The notes beneath the pieces are model-generated. The model did not search any database. It was not told the origin of the DNA and was given only the letters and a program-made list of their open reading frames with translations. A stretch of 64,000 nucleotides of DNA from Prauserella_A oleivorans (lineage in GTDB: Bacteria; Actinomycetota; Actinomycetes; Mycobacteriales; Pseudonocardiaceae), in assembly GCF_042685745.1 (NCBI RefSeq), contig NZ_JBHUNT010000001.1, positions 744,001 to 808,000 on the forward strand, given 5' to 3'. The translations under genes and the position numbers were made by a program. Shown one piece after another: positions 51,394 through 58,940 of this stretch. Within the stretch, counting starts at the first letter, position 1, and each line of letters starts with the position of its first letter.

Positions 51394-52032
51394 TCATCGG
51401 GCCCCGCCCTTCAAGTTCTCGATCATGGTCTGGGTCGACAGTTCGGCGACCTCACACCCGCGCGGGTAGTCCGCGTTCAGCGAGCTGAGTTGAACCATTG
51501 TCGAAACAACGAACTGATCCGTGAGACCCACGTGCAACTGGCAGGTGCCTTCCGAACGGCCATCGCTGTTGCTTGCGTAGGCAGCTGGGTAGCCGGCGAT
51601 TTCGGTCGGCTCGAAGTAGGCCAGGGCGTCCTTGCGTGCGTATACGTCGCCGATTCCGTTGGTGAACTCCGGTGTCAGGATGACGCTGACCTGGCTACCG
51701 GAGTCCTCCTTGTACTCGTACTCGCACACCGGTGCGCCCGAGTTCGTCGACTCACGCTTGCCAGGTTGCAGGTTGAGTTGCTGGACCTGCTGGCTTGACA
51801 GCGCTGCACAAGGATCCTGTTCGAGGCTGGACACGTCGAGCGGCTCGGCCACGCTCGGTGTGTCGCTGCCTGGGGCAGCGCTGCTGCTGGGTGCAGCAGC
51901 AGAACTTGAGGCTTGGGTGCTCGGCTGGCCGACGGGGGTGGGCGTGCCGCCCTCGGAATCGGAACAGCCGGACAGCAGTGCGATGGCGATAAGCGTCGTG
52001 CTCAGCCCGCCAACGGCACGGCGAGCGACCAT
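51394..52032 (-). CDS. DUF3558 lipoprotein, copy A
   Basis: A 212-residue exported lipoprotein. The signal peptide ends with the lipobox LLSGC (near residues 19-23), then comes a Ser/Ala/Pro-rich linker and the DUF3558 domain (DPCAALSSQQVQQLNL, YARKDALAYFEPTEIAGYPAAY). Cys pairs at about 75 and 103 and near 164 and 194 may form disulfides. It overlaps the PE-like gene A by one base (TGATG). DUF3558 lipoproteins accompany type VII loci; role unknown. Confidence 0.85.
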   Translation of the reverse strand: MVARRAVGGLSTTLIAIALLSGCSDSEGGTPTPVGQPSTQASSSAAAPSSSAAPGSDTPSVAEPLDVSSLEQDPCAALSSQQVQQLNLQPGKRESTNSGAPVCEYEYKEDSGSQVSVILTPEFTNGIGDVYARKDALAYFEPTEIAGYPAAYASNSDGRSEGTCQLHVGLTDQFVVSTMVQLSSLNADYPRGCEVAELSTQTMIENLKGGAR

Positions 52033-52466
52033 CAGAGCATTCCCCCGAACTTCTTGATCTCGTCGCGGGCATGCTCGTTCTGCGCCTCGGTGCCTGCCTT
52101 GGCTTCCTTGAGCTTCGCGATGTACATCTCGACATACTGCTTCATCCGCCGAGTCTGCTGAACGAGTGCTTCACCGGAAGGGTTTGCTGCCTGTTGGAAG
52201 TCACCGCTCGCGAACTCCCTGCCTGGCGCCTGCACGTTGGCCACATTCTCGGCTTCCCGCTCGTCGTCCTCCAGGCCTTCACGTAGGTCTTCCCACTGCC
52301 TGATGACCTCGTCGATCTCCTCGGGCGTGAAGGTGTATCCCCCGCCGCCACCCGCGCCGCCACCGGCGCTGCGGCCCACGGCTGCCATGGCCTTGCCGGC
52401 GGTCTTCACCATCGAGATCGCTGGGATGCCCGGTATCTCCGGAAGCCGGTCAATAGGGCTCAACAT
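52032..52466 (-). CDS. PE-like type VII secretion protein, copy A
   Basis: A 144-residue protein with a Gly-rich segment (GRSAGGGAGGGGGYTFTP) and a helical hairpin (EEIDEVIRQWEDL; TRRMKQYVEMYIAKLKEAK). The first 61 residues are identical to copy B (53722-54159), while the rest is only moderately alike. The helical hairpin, the neighbouring PPE-like and EspG genes and the size suggest a PE partner, but no canonical YxxxD/E export motif is clear. ATG start. Confidence 0.62.
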   Translation of the reverse strand: MLSPIDRLPEIPGIPAISMVKTAGKAMAAVGRSAGGGAGGGGGYTFTPEEIDEVIRQWEDLREGLEDDEREAENVANVQAPGREFASGDFQQAANPSGEALVQQTRRMKQYVEMYIAKLKEAKAGTEAQNEHARDEIKKFGGML

Positions 52467-52607
52467 CAGTTCCGATCCCCTTCGTCAACCCCCGCGCCCG
52501 CGGCACCCCAAGCCACGGCAGTCACTCCGGGCAGCAAGTTTTCCGTCCTTCTCAGGTAGGCGTCAAGCGCACCGAAAGTGAGACGAAAGTACCGGCCCGA
52601 TGGTTTC
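52288..52607. repeat. 320-bp direct repeat, left copy
   Basis: Identical to 53981-54300 in 319 of 320 bases by eye (only 52521/54214 differs). It covers the first 60 codons of PE-like gene A, its leader and the truncated end of the middle DUF3558 gene. Borders are sharp. Confidence 0.9.
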
Positions 52608-53085
52608 GTTCGGCCGGTTCGAACAAGGCGAGGTTCGCCTTGCGGGCATAGATATCAGACAGGCCGGTCTTGAACGCGGGAACTTGGACAAAGCTCACCT
52701 GGCTACCGGATCCATCGGTGTACGTGTATTCGCAGGCTGGTGCGCCGTCGACCGGCTCGACCTTTCCTGGCTGCAGGTCTCGCTTGCTCACCTGCGCTTG
52801 GGACAGCACTGCGCAGGGGTCGTGCTCAAGCGTGGCCACGTCGAGCGGCTCCGCTACGCGTGGCGCGTCACTGCTGTGGTCTGTGCTGCTGCTCGGTGTG
52901 GAAACGTTCGATGCCGGCGAATCCGTGAGGGGCTTACCGGCCGCGCTCGGCGTCCCCGACTGGGAATCCGAGCAGCCGGCCAACAACGCTGCGGCGATCA
53001 GTGTCGTGCTCAGTAAGCTTCTCGCTGCGCGCGATTTCTGAGGTCTGGACCGCGTGGCGCCCGTGGGCGCCGTCCGGTCAGTCAC
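52552..53085 (-). CDS. DUF3558 lipoprotein, middle copy, 3'-truncated
   Basis: A 177-residue frame with a lipobox (LLAGC) and the first part of the DUF3558 domain. It matches copies A and B up to ALFEPAE, then continues as RNHRAGTFVSLSVRLTPT, which is sequence from inside the 320-bp repeat. The break is at base 52608. About 55-60 residues of the usual C-terminus, including its last Cys, are gone. It is probably a remnant. The GTG start at 53083-53085 follows the stop of copy B by 1 bp. Confidence 0.72.
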   Translation of the reverse strand: MTDRTAPTGATRSRPQKSRAARSLLSTTLIAAALLAGCSDSQSGTPSAAGKPLTDSPASNVSTPSSSTDHSSDAPRVAEPLDVATLEHDPCAVLSQAQVSKRDLQPGKVEPVDGAPACEYTYTDGSGSQVSFVQVPAFKTGLSDIYARKANLALFEPAERNHRAGTFVSLSVRLTPT

Positions 53086-53086
53086 C

Positions 53087-53725
53087 TCAGGCCCCGCCCT
53101 TCAAGTTCTCGATCACCGTTTCCGCTGTCTTCTCGGCTACTGCGCAGCCCTGCGGGTAGTCACTTGTCGAAGGTCGGAGGTCGGCGTAGAAGGTGAGGAC
53201 TTCGGTGTCGCTCATGCCGACCAGTAGCTGGCAGACACCTTCAGACCGCGAATCCACCCGGTCCGCATAAACCGCTGGATAGCCCGACACCGTGGTTGGT
53301 TCGAAGACGCCGAGAGCCTCTTTGCGGGCGTACACGTCGGCGAGGCCATTGCTGAACGGCTCCTCGTACTGGACGTTCACAATGCTGCCGGAGTCGTCGT
53401 CGTACTCGTACTTGCAGTATGGCCCTTGCTGAATGCTGTCCCGGACACCCGGCAGGAGGTTGAGCCCGGCTGCGATGGACTCTGGCAGCGCCGCGCACGG
53501 GTCCTGCTTGACGACCGAGATGTCGAGAGGCTCTGTCACACGGGGTACGTCGCTTGCCGGATCGGCGCTGCTGCTGGGAGCGGCGCTACTCGAGGCCGGC
53601 GATTCACCGGTGGACGGCTGACCGATCGGGCTCGGCGTGCCACCTTCGGAATCCGAGCAAGCGGTGAGTAGCGCAACGGCGACCAACGTCGTGCTCAGGC
53701 CACCAACGATGCGGCGTACGGTCAT
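53087..53725 (-). CDS. DUF3558 lipoprotein, copy B
   Basis: A 212-residue paralogue of copy A with lipobox LLTAC and the same cores (PCAALPESIAAGLNLLPG; YARKEALGVFEPTTVSGYPAVY; ending VIENLKGGA). Overlaps the stop of PE-like gene B by 4 bp (ATGA). The stop is immediately before the GTG of the truncated copy. Confidence 0.85.
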   Translation of the reverse strand: MTVRRIVGGLSTTLVAVALLTACSDSEGGTPSPIGQPSTGESPASSSAAPSSSADPASDVPRVTEPLDISVVKQDPCAALPESIAAGLNLLPGVRDSIQQGPYCKYEYDDDSGSIVNVQYEEPFSNGLADVYARKEALGVFEPTTVSGYPAVYADRVDSRSEGVCQLLVGMSDTEVLTFYADLRPSTSDYPQGCAVAEKTAETVIENLKGGA

Positions 53726-54159
53726 GCGAGCATGCCCCCGGGTTTCTGGATCTCCTCGCGAGCCTGCTCGTTCTGGGTCTCCGTGGCCCCTTTGGCGTCT
53801 TTCAAGGCCTGGATGTACTTCTCGACGTAATCAAGCATGCGTTCTGTCTGTTCCAGCAAGGCAGTGCCGGACGGTCCGGCAGCCTGTGCGAAGTCACCGC
53901 TCGCGAACTCTCGGCCGGGCGGTCGTACATCGGCTACTTTCCGGGCCTCGAACCGATCTTCCATAAGGCCATCACGTAGATCTTCCCACTGCCTGATGAC
54001 CTCGTCGATCTCCTCGGGCGTGAAGGTGTATCCCCCGCCGCCACCCGCGCCGCCACCGGCGCTGCGGCCCACGGCTGCCATGGCCTTGCCGGCGGTCTTC
54101 ACCATCGAGATCGCTGGGATGCCCGGTATCTCCGGAAGCCGGTCAATAGGGCTCAACAT
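53722..54159 (-). CDS. PE-like type VII secretion protein, copy B
   Basis: A 145-residue paralogue of copy A. Residues 1-61 are identical; after DLRDGLMED the two differ. It keeps the pattern PPGREFASGDF and TERMLDYVEKYIQALKDAKGATE. ATG start. First gene of the downstream type VII cassette. The shared 5' half comes from the 320-bp block. Confidence 0.62.
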   Translation of the reverse strand: MLSPIDRLPEIPGIPAISMVKTAGKAMAAVGRSAGGGAGGGGGYTFTPEEIDEVIRQWEDLRDGLMEDRFEARKVADVRPPGREFASGDFAQAAGPSGTALLEQTERMLDYVEKYIQALKDAKGATETQNEQAREEIQKPGGMLA

Positions 54160-54300
54160 CAGTTCCGATCCCCTTCGTCAACCCCCGCGCCCGCGGCACC
54201 CCAAGCCACGGCACTCACTCCGGGCAGCAAGTTTTCCGTCCTTCTCAGGTAGGCGTCAAGCGCACCGAAAGTGAGACGAAAGTACCGGCCCGATGGTTTC
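53981..54300. repeat. 320-bp direct repeat, right copy
   Basis: Second copy of the block at 52288-52607, offset 1693 bp. It ends eleven bases before the rplI terminator. Both blocks include about 140 bp upstream of a PE-like gene, so both genes probably share one promoter sequence. Confidence 0.9.
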
Positions 54301-54310
54301 AACCAGACAC

Positions 54311-54351
54311 GAAAACGGCGGGGCCTCTCGGTGAAGAGAGACCCCGCCGTA
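54311..54351 (-). terminator. Terminator after rplI
   Basis: ACGGCGGGG/CCCCGCCGT plus CTCTC/GAGAG stem with a six-base loop, followed by TTTT on the minus strand. It closes the rpsF-ssb-rpsR-rplI operon. Confidence 0.9.
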
Positions 54352-54361
54352 ATCCGTTCAC

Positions 54362-54817
54362 TTACTTGGCCGTGACCTCGAGTCGGACGTCCGCCCGCAC
54401 GTCGGGGTGCAGGCGAGCCGTGACCGTGTGCTTGCCGACCGTCTTGATGTGCTCGTTGAGCTGGATGGTCCGCTTGTCGAGCAGCGGGCCGCCGGCCGCC
54501 TTGATGGCACCGACGATGTCGGCCGCCGTCACCGAACCGAACAGCTTCTTCGAGCCCTCGGCGGCCTTCGCGGCGAGCTGGATGTCACCGAGGCCCTCGA
54601 GCGTCGCCTTGATCTCCTTGGCGTGGTCCAGGTCGCGGATCCGCCGGGCCTCCTGGGCACGCCGGATGGTCTGGACGTTCTTCTCCGCGCCCTTGGTGGA
54701 CGGGATGGCGTAGCCACGGGGCAGCAGGTAGTTGCGCGCGTAGCCGTCCTTGACCTCGACGATGTCGCCGGGACCGCCCAGGTTCGCCACGTCGGTCGTC
54801 AGGATGATCTTCGCCAT
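54362..54817 (-). CDS. rplI: 50S ribosomal protein L9 (bL9)
   Basis: A 151-residue protein with the N-terminal signature MAKIILTTDVANLGGPGDIVEVKDGYARNYLLPRGYA (residues 1-37) and a long connecting helix to the C-terminal domain ending DVRLEVTAK. Start ATG at 54815-54817. It is the last gene of the rpsF-ssb-rpsR-rplI operon. Confidence 0.97.
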   Translation of the reverse strand: MAKIILTTDVANLGGPGDIVEVKDGYARNYLLPRGYAIPSTKGAEKNVQTIRRAQEARRIRDLDHAKEIKATLEGLGDIQLAAKAAEGSKKLFGSVTAADIVGAIKAAGGPLLDKRTIQLNEHIKTVGKHTVTARLHPDVRADVRLEVTAK

Positions 54818-54831
54818 GTCTGACTCCCTTC

Positions 54832-55080
54832 TCAGCGAGCGGTCGAGGTGTAGGGCAGCAGCGCCATCTCGCGGGAGTTCTTGACCGCGATGGCGATGTC
54901 ACGCTGGTGCTGGCTGCAGTTGCCGGTGACGCGACGGGCACGGATCTTGCCGCGGTCGGAGATGTACTTCCGCAGCAGGTTGGTGTCCTTGTAGTCGATG
55001 CGCTCCGGGTGGCCCTGCTTCTCGGCCTTGCAGAAGACGCAGACCTTCTTCTTCGGCTTACGAACGGGTGGCTTAGCCAC
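54832..55080 (-). CDS. rpsR: 30S ribosomal protein S18 (bS18)
   Basis: An 82-residue protein: VAKPPVRKPKKKVCVFC, then IDYKDTNLLRKYISDRGKI and the RRVTGNCSQHQRDIAIAVK core. The two N-terminal Cys (CVFC) plus the Cys in GNCSQ recall the zinc-binding type (C+) S18. GTG start with GGAG upstream. A longer frame upstream is a shadow. Confidence 0.95.
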   Translation of the reverse strand: MAKPPVRKPKKKVCVFCKAEKQGHPERIDYKDTNLLRKYISDRGKIRARRVTGNCSQHQRDIAIAVKNSREMALLPYTSTAR

Positions 55081-55115
55081 TGTGTACTCCTGGGGAACTG
55101 ATGTGTGGTTGCTTG

Positions 55116-55595
55116 TCAGAAGGGCGGCTCGTCGGAGAAGCCGCCGCCACCGGCCGGTGGCGCGGAACCCCACGGGTCGTCGGCGGGCGCGCTCGCGCCA
55201 CCGCCGCTGAATCCGCCTGCACCGCTGCCGCGGCTCACCTTGTTGACCTTCGCGGTCGCGTAGCGCAGCGACGGCCCGATCTCGTCGACCTCGAGTTCGA
55301 CGACGGTCCGCTTCTCGCCTTCCTTGGTCTCGAACGACCGCTGCTTGAGCCGGCCCTGGACGATGACCCTGGCGCCCCTGGTCAGCGTCTCCGCGACGTT
55401 CTCGGCCGCCTGCCGCCAGATGTTGCAGCGCAGGAACAGCGCCTCGCCGTCCTTCCACTCGCCGGTCTGGCGGTCGAAGGTGCGCGGCGTGGAGGCGACC
55501 GTGAAGTTCGCGACCGCCGCGCCCGACGGCGTGAAGCGAAGCTCCGGGTCAGCGGTCAGGTTGCCGACCACCGTGATGATGGTGTCTCCGGCCAT
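55116..55595 (-). CDS. ssb: Single-stranded DNA-binding protein
   Basis: A 159-residue SSB with the OB fold (AGDTIITVVGNLTADPELRFTPSG; residues 2-110) and a Gly-rich linker ending in the acidic tip DEPPF, which partner proteins recognise. ATG at 55593-55595. It lies between rpsF and rpsR, the standard operon order. Confidence 0.96.
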   Translation of the reverse strand: MAGDTIITVVGNLTADPELRFTPSGAAVANFTVASTPRTFDRQTGEWKDGEALFLRCNIWRQAAENVAETLTRGARVIVQGRLKQRSFETKEGEKRTVVELEVDEIGPSLRYATAKVNKVSRGSGAGGFSGGGASAPADDPWGSAPPAGGGGFSDEPPF

Positions 55596-55605
55596 GGTCG
55601 CCGCC

Positions 55606-55938
55606 TCAGGCCTTCGCGGCGATCTTCGCGGCGGCCTTGGCCCCGCGCGGTGCCTGCTGCCGGACCACCTTGGTGCGCAGCACGGTCTCCTGCAGCGACA
55701 GCTGGCGGTCGAGCTCCTTGACGGCGTCCGGCTCGGAGTGCAGGTCGAGGACGGCGTAGATGCCCTCGGCGTGCTTCTTGATCTCGTAGGCGAGGCGGCG
55801 CCGGCCCCAGACGTCGACCTTCTCCACACTGCCACCCGAGTTGCGGATGACGTTGAGGAAGTTCTCGAGGGTGGGGGCGACCGTGCGCTCGTCCAGCGAC
55901 GGATCGAGGATGACCATTACCTCGTAATGGCGTGACAC
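55606..55938 (-). CDS. rpsF: 30S ribosomal protein S6 (bS6)
   Basis: A 110-residue protein, VSRHYEVMVILDPSLDERTVAPTLENF at the start, with the LAYEIKKHAEGIYAV strand. A GTG at 55936-55938 lies nine bases from AGGAGG and is preferred; a GTG two codons earlier (55944) is only three bases away. First gene of its operon. Confidence 0.94.
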   Translation of the reverse strand: MSRHYEVMVILDPSLDERTVAPTLENFLNVIRNSGGSVEKVDVWGRRRLAYEIKKHAEGIYAVLDLHSEPDAVKELDRQLSLQETVLRTKVVRQQAPRGAKAAAKIAAKA

Positions 55939-55944
55939 AACCAC

Positions 55945-56016
55945 TCACCTCCTATGGGCTCAGGCGGTCACGGACGTTCCGTGACAGGAGGGTTGTCCCG
56001 GTAAGTCTAACCGGGA
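55945..56016 (-). promoter_or_regulatory. rpsF leader with two hairpins
   Basis: Two 7-bp perfect stems: GTCACGG/CCGTGAC (55967-55985) close to the ribosome site and TCCCGGT/ACCGGGA (55996-56016) next to the upstream gene's stop. The first could be an S6-S18-type autoregulatory element; the second could be a weak terminator. Neither has a T-run. Confidence 0.4.
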
Positions 56017-56039
56017 TGGGCGACGAGATCGGGCGCGGG

Positions 56040-56981
56040 TCAGGAGACGCGGCGAAGCACCCAGGTCCTCACCAGCGCGGCGGTGACCCCGGCCAGCGCC
56101 ACGACGGCCAGCAGCATCGGCAGCTGCACCTGGCTCGGCGTGTCCGGAGCGGCGAGCGCGTCGGCGTTGCCCGCGTTGCGCACGTCACTCGAGCCGTCGC
56201 CCGAGCCCGCCCGGTCGGCGCCGAGGATGCCGAATTCCGGCGAGCCGGGAGCGCCGGGAACCCCGCTGGACGGCGAGTACCGCATGCTCGGCGGCACGGA
56301 GATGCCCGCGGTCGGCGCGGTCGCGGCGGGGATGCCGCTGTAGTCGCGCGGCGGGGCGGTCGCCGAGCCGGAGCCCAGCGGAGCCTCGGTGCCCGGGACG
56401 GCCGTGTCGGAGCCGGGGCCGGACGTGGCCGGCGCGCCGTGGCTCGCGTTCGGTGCGGGGTCCGGCCGGTCCGCGGACGGGGTGGTCGGCGCGACGTAGT
56501 CGGTGGCCGACAGCGTGAGCCCGCAGTTGCCCGACACCTTGTTGACGATCGTCTCGAGCACACGGCGCTTGGTGTCACCGAAGACGCCGAGCGCCCAGTG
56601 CCCCTCCAGGGCCTCACCGACCTCGGCGCCGATCGTCTGCCCGCCGATCGTGCTGGTCCGCGCGTTCGGCACCGCGCCGACGGTGAGCTGCTCGCCGGCG
56701 ATCTCCTTGGCGAGCTCGTTCGGCCATGTGGCCTGCAGGAGCCTGGTCTTGGCCTCCTCGGCACCCAGGCGCACGAGTTCCTGGACCGCCGAGCCCGGCA
56801 CCACGACCTGCTGTCCGATGGGTGCGGCGACGGCGGCCGTGCAGGAGGGGGCGACCGCCTGGTCGGCGGCGGTGGCGGTGCCCGAGGCGAGCACGGTGAT
56901 CCCGGTGGCGGCCGCCACCACGGCGGCTGTGCTGAGCGCCTTGCGCGTCATCCTGGCGAGGGCGGTGGGCATGGTGCGCAC
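56040..56981 (-). CDS. Exported, C-terminally anchored protein, paralogue 1
   Basis: A 313-residue protein with a signal peptide (ALSTAAVVAAATGITVLASGTATA), an N-terminal domain with Cys in APSCTAAV and GNCGLT, a Pro/Ala/Ser-rich middle and a C-terminal membrane span (LPMLLAVVALAGVTAALV) ending RTWVLRRVS. Before the span comes SPEFGILG and VRNAGNADALAA, which recur in paralogue 2. GTG at 56979-56981 with GGAGG about ten bases upstream. Function unknown; not recognised. Confidence 0.65.
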   Translation of the reverse strand: MRTMPTALARMTRKALSTAAVVAAATGITVLASGTATAADQAVAPSCTAAVAAPIGQQVVVPGSAVQELVRLGAEEAKTRLLQATWPNELAKEIAGEQLTVGAVPNARTSTIGGQTIGAEVGEALEGHWALGVFGDTKRRVLETIVNKVSGNCGLTLSATDYVAPTTPSADRPDPAPNASHGAPATSGPGSDTAVPGTEAPLGSGSATAPPRDYSGIPAATAPTAGISVPPSMRYSPSSGVPGAPGSPEFGILGADRAGSGDGSSDVRNAGNADALAAPDTPSQVQLPMLLAVVALAGVTAALVRTWVLRRVS

Positions 56982-57058
56982 AGAAGCTTTCCCTCCGAAA
57001 ATGGCCGAGCGTCAACAAAGGCAACGAGTCGTCGCGCCCATGGATACGCGCGAGCAGA

Positions 57059-57937
57059 CTACGTGGTTGCCTTCCGGAGCACCCAGGTACGTACCAGCCC
57101 CGCGCTGACTCCGGCCAGTGCCAGGACGGCCAGCAGGGTCGACAAGGCAGGCCCCGTGGCCGAGTCATCCGCGGCCGCCGGGAGCGCGTCGGCCTCGCCG
57201 GCGTTGCGCACGCCCGGGTCACCGGACGTCGAGCGCTCGCCGTCCTCGCCGAGGAGGCCGAACTCGGGGCTGTAGCCGGGGATCTGGCCGCCGTAGCGCA
57301 CGCCCGGAGAGACGTTGAACAGGCCGGGCGTCGCCGCGGGCAGGCCGGAGTACCGCTGCAGGGGCGACCACGTCGGTGTGATGCCGAGCCACGGCATGCC
57401 CTGCGGGGTGCTACCGCCCACCACGGGGCTGTTCGGGGCGGGCAGGGCTTGCGGCCTGGCGTCGGCCGGGCCGGTGCCGCCCGTCTCCGGACGCGGCTGC
57501 GCGGGTTGCCGGGGCTCGCGGGCCGCCGGTGGCTGCGCAGGTGCGGGTTCGCCGGCACGACGACCGAGGGAGCCGACGGCATCCGTCACCTGTCCGACGG
57601 TGCCGGTGGTGCCCTCCACGACGCCGTTGACGGCGCCCGCGACGGGCTCGCCGACCGCGGGGATCGGCGCCACCACCGTGTCGACGAGGTTCACCGTGAC
57701 CCTGCACAGCCCGTTGAGCAGCGAACCGACGCTGTCGGTGACGATGCCGAGGTCGATGGGCAGGCCGAGCGCGGTGACGCCCTGGATGTGATCGCCGGGC
57801 GCTGCCGTCACCGTGCCGCCGCACGGCACCTGCTTGGTCTCGGCGGCGGCGACACCCGGCGTGGCGAGTGCGGCCGAGGCCGCCAGCACGACGGCGGCGG
57901 ATCCGACGGCGGCGACTTTGCCGGTGTAGGTGCGCAT
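57059..57937 (-). CDS. Exported, C-terminally anchored protein, paralogue 2
   Basis: A 292-residue relative of the neighbour. The signal peptide ends ATPGVAAA. The N-terminal domain has two Cys (QVPCGGTV; NGLCRVTV) and repeats of VGxxxxxV type. A Pro-rich middle precedes SPEFGLLG, VRNAGEADALPAA, one membrane span (STLLAVLALAGVSAGLV) and RTWVLRKATT. ATG with GGGAGG upstream. Unknown function. Confidence 0.65.
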   Translation of the reverse strand: MRTYTGKVAAVGSAAVVLAASAALATPGVAAAETKQVPCGGTVTAAPGDHIQGVTALGLPIDLGIVTDSVGSLLNGLCRVTVNLVDTVVAPIPAVGEPVAGAVNGVVEGTTGTVGQVTDAVGSLGRRAGEPAPAQPPAAREPRQPAQPRPETGGTGPADARPQALPAPNSPVVGGSTPQGMPWLGITPTWSPLQRYSGLPAATPGLFNVSPGVRYGGQIPGYSPEFGLLGEDGERSTSGDPGVRNAGEADALPAAADDSATGPALSTLLAVLALAGVSAGLVRTWVLRKATT

Positions 57938-58012
57938 GGCCAGGCCTCCCCGATCAGCTCTGTAGGGACAACGAACCAGGAACGGGGATGTGACGCAGGC
58001 CTGGTAGGCCGA

Positions 58013-58858
58013 TCAGGCGGTCTTGCGGCGCAGCCAGGCCCGGCTCAACGCGGCGATGACCACGAGGAGTGTCACCACCGCGAGCACCAGCGGCACCCGG
58101 TCGTGGGGCTGCGCGGCCGGCAGGGCTTGCGCGGTGCCCGACTGGCGCGCGGCCTCCTCCGGCCGGTCGCCACCCTCCGGCAGGCCGAGCCCGGGGCCGA
58201 CCGGCGCGGGCGGCGCCTGGATCCCCGCCGCGAGCGGTCCGTTCACAGCGCCGGTACCGCCGACCGGGTCGGGCGGCGTGGTGCCGCCCGCGGGCGTCGT
58301 GACCTGCGGGTCGGGGGCCGTGAGGTGCACCGGCTCGGAGTCGGTGCCGTCCTCGGGGACGTCCGGCTCGGGGGCGTCCGGAACCGGAGCGGGTTCGGGG
58401 GCGGCGCCAGGGTCGTCCGGCTCGGGCTGCTCCGGGCTCGGAGCCTCGGGTTCACCAGGCTGTTCGGGGGCCGGCAGTGCCTCCTGCACCGGCGCCACGA
58501 GGGTGTTGACCGTGCCCTGGGCGACATCGCAGACCTGGCCGAGCGGGTTCACGACGAGGTCGGCATCGCTCAGCCCGAGCGTGTCGACGACTTCCTTGAC
58601 CGGCGGCCGGATCGCCGCGTCCGACTCGGTGCCGAGGCCGACGCCGACGACGCCGGGCGCGTTCCCGGCGGCGAGCAGGTCGACGGTCAGCGGCTCGCCG
58701 TCCTCGCCTTTCACCGTGCTCGCGCAGCTGCCGACGATCACCGGTTCCGCGCTCGCCACGCCGGACAGTCCCAGCGCGCACACGGTCGCCGCGATGCCCG
58801 TCGCCGCGATGCGCCTGACCTGCCGACCCACCCCAGTGCTCACGAGCCCCCACCTCAC
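58013..58858 (-). CDS. Exported, C-terminally anchored protein, paralogue 3
   Basis: A 281-residue relative. Signal peptide ends LSGVASA; the N-terminal domain has two Cys (GSCASTV; GQVCDVA). A long Pro/Glu-rich linker follows (PEQPGEPEAPSPEQPEP). The C-terminus is AQALPAA, a membrane span (VPLVLAVVTLLVVIAAL) and SRAWLRRKTA. It lacks the SPEFG and VRNAG motifs, so it is the most diverged. GTG at 58858; a GTG at 58843 is an alternative. Confidence 0.62.
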   Translation of the reverse strand: MRWGLVSTGVGRQVRRIAATGIAATVCALGLSGVASAEPVIVGSCASTVKGEDGEPLTVDLLAAGNAPGVVGVGLGTESDAAIRPPVKEVVDTLGLSDADLVVNPLGQVCDVAQGTVNTLVAPVQEALPAPEQPGEPEAPSPEQPEPDDPGAAPEPAPVPDAPEPDVPEDGTDSEPVHLTAPDPQVTTPAGGTTPPDPVGGTGAVNGPLAAGIQAPPAPVGPGLGLPEGGDRPEEAARQSGTAQALPAAQPHDRVPLVLAVVTLLVVIAALSRAWLRRKTA

Positions 58859-58940
58859 GCTACGTATGTGGTCGCAGTCAAATGCGAAGCACGTGCGAAG
58901 GTACTCGATGGAGCCGGGGCGGAGTCGATACCCTCGACGA

